From assembly GCF_018687615.1 (NCBI RefSeq), contig NZ_CP061299.1, forward strand, positions 310,001-374,000: a DNA stretch of 64,000 nt, written 5' to 3'. The notes under the pieces were generated by a model that did not search any database, was not told where the DNA came from, and worked only from the letters and a program-made list of their open reading frames with translations. Below are positions 8,403 through 17,172 of this stretch, one piece after another. This DNA is from Polynucleobacter sp. MWH-CaK5. Lineage in GTDB: Bacteria > Pseudomonadota > Gammaproteobacteria > Burkholderiales > Burkholderiaceae. A program made the translations under genes and the position numbers. Every line of letters begins with the position of its first letter. The first letter of the stretch is position 1.

Positions 8403-9131
8403 ATGTCCGTTAATTTTGAGATGATGCATGCCAGGAAGCCGAATGTTCCAGCCGTTGTTTTGTTATCGGGTGGTTTGGATTCGGCAACTGTTTTGGCGAT
8501 TGCAAAAAAACTTGGTTACGCTGTCTATGCCTTGTCGTTTCGTTACGGCCAGAGACATTCTTCTGAATTAGATGCTGCGACAAGAGTCGCAAAATCTTTG
8601 GGTGCAGTGGAGCATCAAATCATTGATTTAGATCTGCGCCGCTTTGTGGGTGGTTCTGCTTTGACAGATGATGCCTACGATGTTCCAACCAGTCCTGGCG
8701 CCAACAATGAAATACCTATCACCTATGTGCCTGCGCGCAACACCATCATGCTCTCAGTGGCCTTGGGTTGGGCCGAAGCTTTGGGTGGTTTAGATATTTT
8801 CTTTGGCGCTAATGCGGTTGATTACTCTGGCTACCCAGATTGTCGGCCTGATTACGTGAAATCATTTGAAGCAATGGCCAATTTGGCCACCAAGGTGGGT
8901 GTTGAGTCTCATCAAGAGTCCACGCGCTTCAGAGTTCACGCTCCCATCATTCAGATGAGCAAGGCGCAAATCGTTCAAACAGGCATGTCATTGGGTGTTG
9001 ATTTCTCTCAAACGGTGTCTTGTTATCAGGCTAATGCTGAGGGCTTGGCTTGCGGTCAATGCGAATCATGTCGCCTTCGCAAAGAAGGTTTCCAATCGGC
9101 GGGCATTCCGGATCCCACGCACTACCTTTGA
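8403..9131 (+). CDS. queC: 7-cyano-7-deazaguanine synthase QueC
   Basis: QueC (242 residues) makes preQ0 from 7-carboxy-7-deazaguanine with ATP and ammonia, a step in queuosine synthesis. The PP-loop SGGLDSAT lies at about residues 22-29. The C-terminal zinc site shows as SCYQ and then ACGQCESC at about 203-223. It starts 11 bases after cpoB. queG, the last queuosine enzyme, is also in this window (39686). Confidence 0.96.
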   Translation: MSVNFEMMHARKPNVPAVVLLSGGLDSATVLAIAKKLGYAVYALSFRYGQRHSSELDAATRVAKSLGAVEHQIIDLDLRRFVGGSALTDDAYDVPTSPGANNEIPITYVPARNTIMLSVALGWAEALGGLDIFFGANAVDYSGYPDCRPDYVKSFEAMANLATKVGVESHQESTRFRVHAPIIQMSKAQIVQTGMSLGVDFSQTVSCYQANAEGLACGQCESCRLRKEGFQSAGIPDPTHYL

Positions 9132-9165
9132 GACTTTAGAAACTAGAATTTAAAAATAAAAGATA

Positions 9166-9202
9166 AAAAAGCCGGTCAAGCTAATGCTTCACCGGCTTTT
9201 TT
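9166..9202. terminator. bidirectional terminator queC / adk
   Basis: AAAAAGCCGGT, loop, ACCGGCTTTTT in the gap between the convergent queC and adk genes. A-run and T-run flank the stem, so it can act for both strands. Confidence 0.85.
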
Positions 9203-9218
9203 ATTAAGGCTTTTTGAT

Positions 9219-9884
9219 TTATTTCAGTGCAGCAAAAACGCTTGCTGTGATGGCATCAACTGAACCAGTGCCTTCAATCTTGCGATAGGCAGGAGCTGGA
9301 ACTTTCGCTGCTGGATCACCATTCTTAGACCAGCCAGAATAGTACTCAACCAATGGTCGAGTTTGAGCGTCATAAACATCTAAACGCTTTTTAACTGTTT
9401 CTTCTTTGTCATCTTCGCGCTGAATCAATTCTTCACCAGTTTCATCATCCTTGCCAGCCACTTTTGGCGGGTTGAATGTGACATGGTAAGTACGGCCTGA
9501 AGCAACGTGTACGCGACGACCGCTCATGCGATCAATGATGGCGCTGAAAGGCACGTCAATTTCAAGAACGTAATCAATCGGCACGCCCGCATCTTTCATC
9601 GCTTGTGCTTGAGGAATGGTGCGTGGGAAACCATCAAATAGATAGCCCTTGGCGCAATCAGCTTGAGTCAGACGATCTTTGACAAGACCAATGATGATTT
9701 CATCCGAAACCAAACCACCAGAATCCATGACTTTTTTAGCTTCGATGCCAAGCGGAGTGCCAGCTTTAACAGCTGCACGTAGCATGTCACCAGTAGAAAT
9801 TTGGGGGATACCAAACTTCTCACAAATAAATTTAGCCTGCGTGCCTTTTCCAGCGCCTGGTGCGCCCAATAGGATCAATCGCAT
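9219..9884 (-). CDS. adk: adenylate kinase
   Basis: Adk (221 residues) catalyses ATP + AMP = 2 ADP. The P-loop GAPGAGKGTQ is at residues 7-16; the AMP-binding segment STGDMLRAAV at 30-39; the DGFPRT motif near 84-89; a long LID (GRRVHVASGRTYHVTFNPP) without Cys zinc ligands, as in Gram-negative enzymes. Last gene of the leftward run exbB-exbD-lpxK-trm112-kdsB-adk. Confidence 0.97.
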   Translation of the reverse strand: MRLILLGAPGAGKGTQAKFICEKFGIPQISTGDMLRAAVKAGTPLGIEAKKVMDSGGLVSDEIIIGLVKDRLTQADCAKGYLFDGFPRTIPQAQAMKDAGVPIDYVLEIDVPFSAIIDRMSGRRVHVASGRTYHVTFNPPKVAGKDDETGEELIQREDDKEETVKKRLDVYDAQTRPLVEYYSGWSKNGDPAAKVPAPAYRKIEGTGSVDAITASVFAALK

Positions 9885-10028
9885 GGTTAACTCCCTTTTT
9901 ATTATTGAATCAGGTAATACAAAATTTAAAAAAGTATAAGAGTAGGCTGATTGTTTGACAGCTTGCTGACTCTTTCTAATATCTGGGAGATTTTCCCATT
10001 ATTTGCCCTTGAAGGCTAATTTTTGAGC

Positions 10029-10790
10029 CTAGGATTTACCCAGGCTGTTAAAAACCTGGCGAACTCGCTCTAAATCCTCAGCTGTATCAACGCCTGGGGG
10101 CGGGGCTTCATCAGTTAGTAAAACTTGTATAAGGTGACCATGCCACAGGGCTCTGAGCTGTTCTAAAGCTTCGGCTTCCTCGATGGGGGCTGGGGGAAGT
10201 TGCGAGAATTTCTTCAAAAAACTGGCTCGATAGGCGTACATCCCAATATGTCGATAACACTGCGCTTGGTATTGCTCAGGATTGCGACTAAATGGGATGG
10301 CGGAGCGTGAAAAATAAAGTGCCTGTTGAAACTGGTTCATGACCACTTTCACCACATTGGGATTGTTTACTTCGGCAAGATCATGAATCGCTAGAGCCGT
10401 GGTTGCAATCGATGCTTGAGGATGTTCTGAGAGTGTTTGTGCAACATCAGTGATCAAGTCTGACGGTATCAATGGTTCATCACCTTGTACGTTGACAATG
10501 ATTTCATCATCTTGCAAATTGAGTTTGCTGACCACTTCACTCAATCGATCAGTGCCTGTTGGGTGATCTTTGCTGGTGAGCATCACATCTAAGCCATGTG
10601 CTTTACAGGCATCAAAAATACTTTGATCGTCAACCGCAATCACCACTCGTGAGGCCCCAGACATCAGGGCACGCTCTGCCACTCTGACCACCATTGGCTT
10701 GCCAGCAATGTCAGCCAATGGTTTGTTGGGTAAGCGAGTCGAGGCTAAGCGCGCAGGAATCACAACCAAGAATGGGGTGTTAGGCTTCAT
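10029..10790 (-). CDS. kdsB: CMP-KDO synthetase
   Basis: KdsB (253 residues) activates KDO with CTP for LPS inner-core synthesis. Near the N-terminus it shows PARLASTRLPNKPLADIAGKP (split here: PARLASTRLPNKP, then LADIAGKP), the cytidylyltransferase signature; VQGDEPLI follows near residue 100. Downstream of trm112, an order typical of betaproteobacteria. Confidence 0.96.
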   Translation of the reverse strand: MKPNTPFLVVIPARLASTRLPNKPLADIAGKPMVVRVAERALMSGASRVVIAVDDQSIFDACKAHGLDVMLTSKDHPTGTDRLSEVVSKLNLQDDEIIVNVQGDEPLIPSDLITDVAQTLSEHPQASIATTALAIHDLAEVNNPNVVKVVMNQFQQALYFSRSAIPFSRNPEQYQAQCYRHIGMYAYRASFLKKFSQLPPAPIEEAEALEQLRALWHGHLIQVLLTDEAPPPGVDTAEDLERVRQVFNSLGKS

Positions 10791-10810
10791 TGAGTTTTGC
10801 TTGTTTAGTT

Positions 10811-10984
10811 TTATTTGGAAGCGTTCAGTTCGCGTGCTTCATTCACCAGCATGACTGGGATGTCGTCACGAATTGGGAAGGCCAATTGATCGGCTTTGCA
10901 GATTAATTCATTGGTCTGGCCATCGTGATGTAAAGGAGATTTGCAAATTGGGCAGACCAAAATATCAAGTAAACGTTTGTCCAT
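10811..10984 (-). CDS. Trm112 family protein
   Basis: A 57-residue protein starting MDKRLLDILVCPICKSPL. Two Cys of the zinc knuckle (CPIC) are followed by a third at ELICKADQLAFPIRDDIPVML, the typical Trm112/YcaR sequence. In eukaryotes and some bacteria Trm112 activates methyltransferases; the bacterial role is less defined. The location between lpxK and kdsB is the usual one. Confidence 0.93.
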   Translation of the reverse strand: MDKRLLDILVCPICKSPLHHDGQTNELICKADQLAFPIRDDIPVMLVNEARELNASK

Positions 10985-11056
10985 GATGTGTCAGCTAAAG
11001 AGTTATTGGATTATCTTAAGAAGCGGTGAATGAATCTAATGCTTTAAGTATTTGTG

Positions 11057-12181
11057 TCAAGGCTTTGGTCTTTTTAAAATCTCAACCATTTGTTCAACAA
11101 AGTCTTTTGGCAAATCCACCGTGATAGGCAAAATCCAGATACGCTCATCATCCTTATAGTCGTTGAGTTGTTTGCATTTTACGGCATCCTTCTCAGTGAT
11201 GAGTATCACTTTCGCAGTATTTTCTTTGAATGGATTGGTGGCAAAGTCAAAATGATCTGGTAACGCCATTTCTTGAAACTTCAAACCAGTTGATCTCAAT
11301 AAATCAAAGAATTTCTTCGGATTGCCCAAGCCTGCTGCAGCTAACAACTGTTTCTCAGAATCTTCGCTTGGATCGAGCAGTTGAGTGATTTCACTCAAAG
11401 CCATTCGATGACTTGGTGTTGCCAACTGATAAAGCCAATCGGTTTTAACGGGCAGTACAAAATTTGGGGCATCCTGAAAGTAGGGCGGCAAAGCTTTGCT
11501 TGTGTCTTCGGCGCCAACAATGTTCAAGGTGAAGTCGCGTGCACGCTGAGGTTTTTCTCGTAGCGGTCCGGCAGGCATCAGCCATTGATTACCTTCTCCT
11601 CTGGCATCGCGAACGACCAGTTCAATGTCTCTGCCACCTTCTCGTGCAGGCCAACGTTTCAGCTTGTAATGCTGAAGGCCATCATCACTGATGATCACAT
11701 TCACATCAGGATGTTTGATCATCAATGCTTTTGCTGCATTCACGCGATGGCTGTGAACCATCACCGGAATTTTTTGATCAGCCAATTCTTGGGCCATATA
11801 GCAAGGCTCATCACCGTGCTCGATTGGTGAAGATTCTGGAGTGACTTCTTCTGGAGCTGACTGAGCATTTGATGAATTGCTTTGATAGCCACGAGAAATG
11901 ATGCCTGGCTTAAAACCATGAAGATGCAAAGTTTTTGCAATGGCTAAAACTGTGGGTGTTTTTCCGGTGCCGCCAACGCGAATATTTCCAACGATCACCA
12001 GGGGCACAGAGATCGCTTCACTTCTAAGTATACCCATGGCATACAGAGCTTTTCTGAAGCCTGTGAGCCAGCTAAAAATAAGAGATGCTGGCCATAGCAA
12101 AAGCGCTTTTAAACCTCTTTTTTCCCAAAAGGTAGGCGCTTGAAGAGCTTGTGTGTTTTGAGTAATTTTTTGTTGGCTCAT
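11057..12181 (-). CDS. lpxK: tetraacyldisaccharide 4'-kinase
   Basis: LpxK phosphorylates the 4' position of the lipid A precursor at the inner membrane. The P-loop GNIRVGGTGKTP follows an N-terminal hydrophobic segment (PASLIFSWLTGF), and the DDGLQHYKL motif is present near residue 160. I use the ATG at 12181 (374 residues), 10 bases after the exbD stop; the frame opens earlier, at 12241, but that would overlap exbD by 50 bases. An Asn/Ser/Glu-rich insert lies before GDEPCYMA. Confidence 0.92.
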   Translation of the reverse strand: MSQQKITQNTQALQAPTFWEKRGLKALLLWPASLIFSWLTGFRKALYAMGILRSEAISVPLVIVGNIRVGGTGKTPTVLAIAKTLHLHGFKPGIISRGYQSNSSNAQSAPEEVTPESSPIEHGDEPCYMAQELADQKIPVMVHSHRVNAAKALMIKHPDVNVIISDDGLQHYKLKRWPAREGGRDIELVVRDARGEGNQWLMPAGPLREKPQRARDFTLNIVGAEDTSKALPPYFQDAPNFVLPVKTDWLYQLATPSHRMALSEITQLLDPSEDSEKQLLAAAGLGNPKKFFDLLRSTGLKFQEMALPDHFDFATNPFKENTAKVILITEKDAVKCKQLNDYKDDERIWILPITVDLPKDFVEQMVEILKRPKP

Positions 12182-12191
12182 ATTGCCAATG

Positions 12192-12653
12192 CTACTTTGA
12201 CTTTGATTGAGTGGCAAACACGATGTTCGGCAAATTTGCATTGCGCGCGGCTTCCATCACTTGCATCACAGCTTGATGAGGCGCTTTACCGTCGGCAGCA
12301 ATGATCACCATGGGGCCATTGTCGCCACCAGTGTTTTTTGCTGATTGACTCAAGCTTTGGGTCAGCTGTTCCATCGCTACTCGTTTGCCATCAATCGCTA
12401 CTCGACCATCTGAAGAGATTGCAACAGAGATATCTTTTGGTTTGCTTTTTGATGCAGCACCTTCTGCAGCTGGCAAGGTGATTGATAGTTCTTGATAGCG
12501 TGTGAAAGTTGTAGAGATCATCAAGAAGATCAATATCACCAACAGAACATCGATGAAAGCAATTAGATTGATTTCAGGAGCTTGTTGCTGACTATTGGGA
12601 GCGCTTGATTTCCCTGAGGAAAAAAGGCTGCGATGATTTTGACGAAAGAGCAT
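12192..12653 (-). CDS. exbD: ExbD/TolR-family biopolymer transporter
   Basis: A protein of 153 residues with a cytoplasmic start, one membrane helix at about 30-50 containing FIDVLLVILIFLMI with the motor Asp, and a periplasmic domain. Pairs with the ExbB-like protein 9 bases upstream. This motor, next to lpxK, is separate from TolQR in this same window; its partner TonB is not seen here. Role in TonB energisation is inferred from the family. Confidence 0.9.
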   Translation of the reverse strand: MLFRQNHRSLFSSGKSSAPNSQQQAPEINLIAFIDVLLVILIFLMISTTFTRYQELSITLPAAEGAASKSKPKDISVAISSDGRVAIDGKRVAMEQLTQSLSQSAKNTGGDNGPMVIIAADGKAPHQAVMQVMEAARNANLPNIVFATQSKSK

Positions 12654-12662
12654 GAGGGCTAG

Positions 12663-13283
12663 TTATATGCTGTTCAAGTGAGCGAGTAATTTTTTTGCAG
12701 CAACATCACACTCACGTTGGCGCTTTTCAGCCATGGCTTTGAGACCTCTCCAACCTGCGTATGCTGGAATGGCAATTAACAAGCCAAAGGCGGTGTTATA
12801 CAAAGCAATTGAAATACCGTTGGCCAATTGTTGAGGGTTGGCACCAACACCTTGCTGGCTGCCAAAAATTTCAATCATGCCAACAACCGTACCAAACAAG
12901 CCTAAAAGAGGCGCAATCGTTGCAATCGTTGCCAGGGCACCTAAATAGCGTTCCAACAAAATAGTGACGGATTCGGCGGCATCTTGCATCGCTGCAATGA
13001 TTTTGTCCTCTGAGCCACCGTTTGCTTTTTCCAATAGGGCCGCAGCCAAAATCTGTCCAAGGGGCGCAGCATCTGATAATGCTTTGGTAGCGTCTTGAGC
13101 GGTTTTAGGCTGTTTTAGAGCCCCAGAACTGGCTAATTGGATAGCGCCTTCTAATAATTGGGGTGGTGTGATCCGTTTGGCCTGTAAAAACCAGATTCTT
13201 TCCAAAAGAATCGCCAAAGCAAGGATGGATGTGATCAATAAGGGCCAAACTGGCCAGCCAGCGGCAATAAGAATTGTGTACAT
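12663..13283 (-). CDS. exbB: ExbB/MotA/TolQ-family proton channel protein
   Basis: A 206-residue membrane protein with helices at about 9-30, 108-135 and 150-175. The family signature APLLGLFGTVVGMIEIF lies near residue 120. It heads the leftward operon exbB-exbD-lpxK-trm112-kdsB-adk. It differs from the TolQ at 3738 and probably powers TonB-like uptake, which is inference. Confidence 0.9.
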   Translation of the reverse strand: MYTILIAAGWPVWPLLITSILALAILLERIWFLQAKRITPPQLLEGAIQLASSGALKQPKTAQDATKALSDAAPLGQILAAALLEKANGGSEDKIIAAMQDAAESVTILLERYLGALATIATIAPLLGLFGTVVGMIEIFGSQQGVGANPQQLANGISIALYNTAFGLLIAIPAYAGWRGLKAMAEKRQRECDVAAKKLLAHLNSI

Positions 13284-13578
13284 ACCCTATACTTTAAACG
13301 ATGGAGTTGTGTGGGGCTCAAAGGTCTGTGGGAAAAAGCATCAAGCTTGTGGATAACTATGTGAAAAACTTTCTTTAAGATGTGTGCTAAGCCCTTGATT
13401 CTTGGTTGTGAGCTCAAATTTTCAAAAATTATAAATTGAATATTTATATTAAAATCAATAACTTGCATGATGGCGATTGATTCTGATCGGAGTTTAAGCA
13501 AAACACTCCAGTTTTTAATTGGCCCTGTGGATAGTTATTAACCGCGAAGCCATGTAGTTACTAATTTGACTTGGACAA
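13284..13578. other. intergenic region with DnaA-box words
   Basis: A 295-bp gap between divergent exbB and xseA. It holds TGTGGATAA at 13348-13356 (a perfect DnaA box read on the minus strand as TTATCCACA) and TGTGGATAG at 13526-13534 (one mismatch), with an AT-rich stretch at 13420-13465 between them. Promoters for both genes must lie here. No small gene is convincing. Confidence 0.4.
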
Positions 13579-14811
13579 ATGACGGAAATATCAAAAGAAA
13601 TTATCGGTGTTGGAGATCTGAACCGCGCAATTGCCAGTGTTTTGGAAGAGGGCATCGGTAGCGTCTGGGTTCGGGGGGAGGTTTCTAACTTCAAGGCTTA
13701 TGACAGCGGACATTGGTATTTCTCTTTAAAGGATGCCGAAGGTCAAATTCGTTGCGTCATGTTCCGCGGTAGGAATGGCCAAGTAGGCTTTTTGCCCAAA
13801 GAGGGTGATTTGGTTGAAGTGGCCGCTAACATTTCTATATACGTTCCACGCGGAGACATTCAGTTAAACGTTGGCATGATGCGCAGGGCCGGTCAGGGTG
13901 GTTTGTACGAGGCCTTCTTGAAGCTCAAAGATAAGTTGAGTAAAGAGGGTCTGTTTGATGAGGATGCCAAGCGTTCGCTGCCCAAACACCCCAGACGCAT
14001 TGCAGTGATCACATCACCGCAAGCAGCCGCCTTGAAAGATGTGCTCAGCACCTTGGCCAGGAGAGCGCCTCACATACCCGTCACAATCTTTCCAAGCTTG
14101 GTCCAAGGGGTTGATGCACCCCCAGCTCTGATCAAAGCCCTGGAGGCTGCTTATGCGGCTTCTAAAGTCGATGAGATTGATGTCATCCTCTTGGTCAGAG
14201 GTGGCGGCAGTATTGAAGATTTATGGGCATTCAATGATGAGGGCTTGGCCCGAGTGATTGCGCAATCGCCTGTTCCTTTGGTTTCTGGGGTCGGGCATGA
14301 GACAGATTTCACCATCGCAGATTTTGTGGCTGATTTACGTGCCCCAACACCAACTGGTGCCGCAGAGTTAGTCACCCCTGATCGACAAGCTTTGTTGCAA
14401 GACTTGAGTGCGCTTAGTCAAAAAATGTCGACGCGGGTGAGTCAAAGAATTGACAAAGAAGCGCAACGTTTAGATCAACTGTCATTGAGACTTTCTCATG
14501 CCTTGCCAAATGCTGATCGCATGAAAGAAAAGATTGAGCAATTAACAATGCGCTTAGATCAATCATGGCAGGTCAGGATCAATGCGTATTCAGAAAAACA
14601 CCGCAGTTGGGCCAGTCATTTAGAACTTTTAAGCCCACAAAGAACCTTGGACCGTGGGTATGCAGTTCTTTTGAATAAGCAAGGTCAAGCTTTGCGTGAT
14701 CCTAAGAGCATCGATCAAGGCGATCAAGTGGATGTTCATTTGGCCTTGGGCAGTGCTCAGATTGAAATATCAAAAGTGAGCCTTTCGGCAAAGATAATTT
14801 CAAAAGAATAG
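13579..14811 (+). CDS. xseA: exodeoxyribonuclease VII large subunit
   Basis: XseA (410 residues) is the catalytic subunit of exonuclease VII, which degrades single-stranded DNA. An OB-fold DNA-binding domain occupies about 1-105 (GEVSNFKAYDSGHWYFSLKD, broken here for length after GHWY), then the catalytic domain with ITSPQAAALKDVLSTL, LVRGGGSIEDLWAFNDE and GVGHETDFTIADFVAD. The small subunit XseB is not adjacent, as in many betaproteobacteria. Slightly short at the C-terminus relative to E. coli (456). Confidence 0.95.
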   Translation: MTEISKEIIGVGDLNRAIASVLEEGIGSVWVRGEVSNFKAYDSGHWYFSLKDAEGQIRCVMFRGRNGQVGFLPKEGDLVEVAANISIYVPRGDIQLNVGMMRRAGQGGLYEAFLKLKDKLSKEGLFDEDAKRSLPKHPRRIAVITSPQAAALKDVLSTLARRAPHIPVTIFPSLVQGVDAPPALIKALEAAYAASKVDEIDVILLVRGGGSIEDLWAFNDEGLARVIAQSPVPLVSGVGHETDFTIADFVADLRAPTPTGAAELVTPDRQALLQDLSALSQKMSTRVSQRIDKEAQRLDQLSLRLSHALPNADRMKEKIEQLTMRLDQSWQVRINAYSEKHRSWASHLELLSPQRTLDRGYAVLLNKQGQALRDPKSIDQGDQVDVHLALGSAQIEISKVSLSAKIISKE

Positions 14812-14860
14812 AATAGAGTTTTAGTTCAGTCACACCACTCAAAGATCAATAGGAGATTTT

Positions 14861-15439
14861 ATGGAACACACATTGCCGCAGTTACCTTATGCACTAGATG
14901 CATTGGCACCACACATTTCTAAAGAAACTTTGGAATTCCATTACGGTAAGCATCATCAGACTTATGCCACTAACTTGAATAACTTGATCAAGGGCACAGA
15001 ATTTGAATCAATGAGCTTAGAAGACATCGTGAAAAAGTCTTCAGGTGGTGTGTTCAATAACTCTGCTCAGGTTTGGAACCACACTTTTTACTGGATGGGT
15101 TTGAAGCCAAACGGTGGCGGTGCTCCAACAGGTGCATTGGCTGATGCCATCAATGCAAAGTTTGGTTCTTTTGATAAATTCAAAGAAGAGTTCACAAAGT
15201 GTGCGGTTGGCACATTTGGTTCAGGTTGGGCTTGGTTGGTGAAGAAGTCAGACGGTACTCTTGATTTGGTTTCAACCAGCAACGCTGCAACACCTTTGAC
15301 AACAGACGCCAAGCCTTTATTGACTTGTGATGTTTGGGAGCACGCTTACTACGTTGACTACCGCAATGCCCGTCCAAAATATGTTGAGGCATTCTGGAAC
15401 TTGGTTAACTGGGACTTCGTAGCAAAGAACTTTGCTTAA
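14861..15439 (+). CDS. sodB: superoxide dismutase [Fe]
   Basis: SodB (192 residues) dismutates superoxide in the cytoplasm. Metal ligands are visible: His in EFHYGKHHQTY (about residue 27), His in NHTFYW (about 74), and Asp and His in DVWEHAYYVDY (about 157-161). The residues QVWNHTFYW and GSGWAWLV fit iron-type enzymes. A clear AGGAG site precedes the ATG; a terminator follows. Confidence 0.96.
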   Translation: MEHTLPQLPYALDALAPHISKETLEFHYGKHHQTYATNLNNLIKGTEFESMSLEDIVKKSSGGVFNNSAQVWNHTFYWMGLKPNGGGAPTGALADAINAKFGSFDKFKEEFTKCAVGTFGSGWAWLVKKSDGTLDLVSTSNAATPLTTDAKPLLTCDVWEHAYYVDYRNARPKYVEAFWNLVNWDFVAKNFA

Positions 15440-15494
15440 GGTTTGAATTTGAAGTTCTAAGTTTTAAGTTCTAAGCGCTAAGTAACATTAAACA

Positions 15495-15532
15495 AAAAAC
15501 CTCTTGGTTGAATAGACCAAGAGGTTTTTTTA
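15495..15532. terminator. terminator sodB / yajQ
   Basis: AAAAAACCTCTTGGT, loop, ACCAAGAGGTTTTTT between convergent sodB and yajQ; both strands end in a T-run. Confidence 0.85.
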
Positions 15533-15551
15533 TTGCTGAATTTTTTCTAAA

Positions 15552-16037
15552 TTAGTCTCTGAAGTTATTAAAGTTCAGTGGAGCTTCCTCTACATCCTTG
15601 CGAAGCATCGCCATGGTTGTTTGAAGGTCATCTCTCTTAGCGCCTGTGACGCGCACAGCATCACCTTGAATGCTTGCTTGGACTTTGATCTTACTGTCTT
15701 TGATGATGCGGACAATCTTCTTGGCAAGTTCCGTGCTGATGCCTTTTTGAATTTCAACAATTTGCTTGAGCTTGTCGCCTGAAATCTTTTCAAGCTTGCC
15801 GTCTTTTAGAAAGCGCACATCCACATTGCGCTTGGCTAATTTGGCCAACAGCACATCACGCACTTGTCGTAACTTAAAGTCATCGTCACCAAAAAGAGTG
15901 AGTTCTTCACCTTTATGTTCAATTCTGGCATCAGAGCCTTTGAAGTCAAAACGCGTAGAAATTTCTTTATTGGCTTGTTCCAGAGCATTTTTTACTTCAA
16001 TCATGTCTGGTTCACATACAACGTCAAATGAGGGCAT
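15552..16037 (-). CDS. yajQ: YajQ family cyclic-di-GMP/nucleotide-binding protein
   Basis: A 161-residue protein beginning MPSFDVVCEPDMIEVKNALEQ (first 20 residues diagnostic), with the conserved STRFDFKGSDA segment near residue 30. YajQ folds as two ferredoxin-like domains and binds c-di-GMP or nucleotides/RNA in different species. Length is normal. Divergent from murB. Confidence 0.95.
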   Translation of the reverse strand: MPSFDVVCEPDMIEVKNALEQANKEISTRFDFKGSDARIEHKGEELTLFGDDDFKLRQVRDVLLAKLAKRNVDVRFLKDGKLEKISGDKLKQIVEIQKGISTELAKKIVRIIKDSKIKVQASIQGDAVRVTGAKRDDLQTTMAMLRKDVEEAPLNFNNFRD

Positions 16038-16086
16038 GGGTCACCTAAAAATCAATTGAAAAGTTAATCACAGTTAAGATTGTGGC

Positions 16087-17106
16087 ATGAAGATTGAATT
16101 AAATGCCACATTACGCGAACACAACACCTTTGGTTTTGATGTGTCTGCCCAATATTTGGTGCATTTGACCGAAGTTGTGGATGTGCCTGAATTGATTCAA
16201 AAAGCCCAAAAAGACAATGTCCCTTGGCAAATCTTTGGGGGTGGAAGTAATTTGGTGCTCGCTAAAGATTTGGCTGGCTATACCGGTTTGATGGAAATCA
16301 AAGGGCGCCAACTGTTAAAAGAAACTGCCACGCATTTTTATATTGAAGCGATGGCTGGTGAATCTTGGCATGAGTTGGTGTCTTGGTCTTTGGAAAATAA
16401 CTATGAGGGGCTTGAGAATCTAGCCCTGATTCCAGGAACAGTGGGTGCAGCACCGATTCAAAATATTGGCGCTTATGGTTTGGAGTTGGCCCAAGTGTTT
16501 GATAGTCTTTGCGCGTTTGATACTTTGAGCAATAAGTTCATCAAGCTATCTAAAGAGCAATGTGATTTTTCATATAGAAACAGTGTTTTTAAAAAGCAGC
16601 CGGGACGCTATGTAGTTGTTTCAGTTTGTTTTGCACTTCCCAAAGAATGGAAGGCCAATCTTTCTTATGCAGAGTTGAATAAAGCTTTTCAAGATCAAGC
16701 AAAGGTTTGCGCCAAAGATATCTTTGAAAAAGTTTGCTCGATTCGTCAAGCGAAGTTACCAGACCCTCAAGTGATTGGTAACGCAGGTAGTTTTTTCCAT
16801 AACCCTGTTGTGGGTTATCAGCAGCATCTTGAATTAAAGAAGCAATTCCCATTGATGGTGAGCTACCCAACTGATGCAAGTAATCTTGAAGGTGATTGGA
16901 AATTAGCTGCGGGCTGGTTGATTGATCAGTGCGGCTTCAAAGGTCAGCGTCAGGGCCATGTGGGTGTGTATGAAAAGCAAGCTTTAGTCTTAGTCAATCA
17001 TGGTGCTGGCACGGGACTTGAATTACTTGGCTTGGCTGATGCGATCAAACAAAAAGTTAAAGAAACATTTGGTGTTTCTTTAACGATTGAGCCAATCATT
17101 TATTAA
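16087..17106 (+). CDS. murB: UDP-N-acetylenolpyruvoylglucosamine reductase
   Basis: MurB (339 residues) reduces UDP-GlcNAc-enolpyruvate to UDP-MurNAc with FAD and NADPH. FAD-binding motifs GGGSNLVL (about 55-62) and IPGTVGAAPIQNIGAYG (about 118-134) are visible; the catalytic Ser is in GNAGSFFHNP (about 236) and the final Glu in LTIEPIIY. The presence of the Tyr loop and the length fit type I MurB. Confidence 0.96.
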   Translation: MKIELNATLREHNTFGFDVSAQYLVHLTEVVDVPELIQKAQKDNVPWQIFGGGSNLVLAKDLAGYTGLMEIKGRQLLKETATHFYIEAMAGESWHELVSWSLENNYEGLENLALIPGTVGAAPIQNIGAYGLELAQVFDSLCAFDTLSNKFIKLSKEQCDFSYRNSVFKKQPGRYVVVSVCFALPKEWKANLSYAELNKAFQDQAKVCAKDIFEKVCSIRQAKLPDPQVIGNAGSFFHNPVVGYQQHLELKKQFPLMVSYPTDASNLEGDWKLAAGWLIDQCGFKGQRQGHVGVYEKQALVLVNHGAGTGLELLGLADAIKQKVKETFGVSLTIEPIIY

Positions 17107-17172
17107 TGATCTAAGATCTTGTTACTAAGTGCTAGATTGAAAAATCTGTTGATCAGAAAAAGATTTTGATGA

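Noticed and set aside
13284..13578. Chromosomal replication origin
   Set aside because: Only two DnaA-box words and no origin-linked genes.
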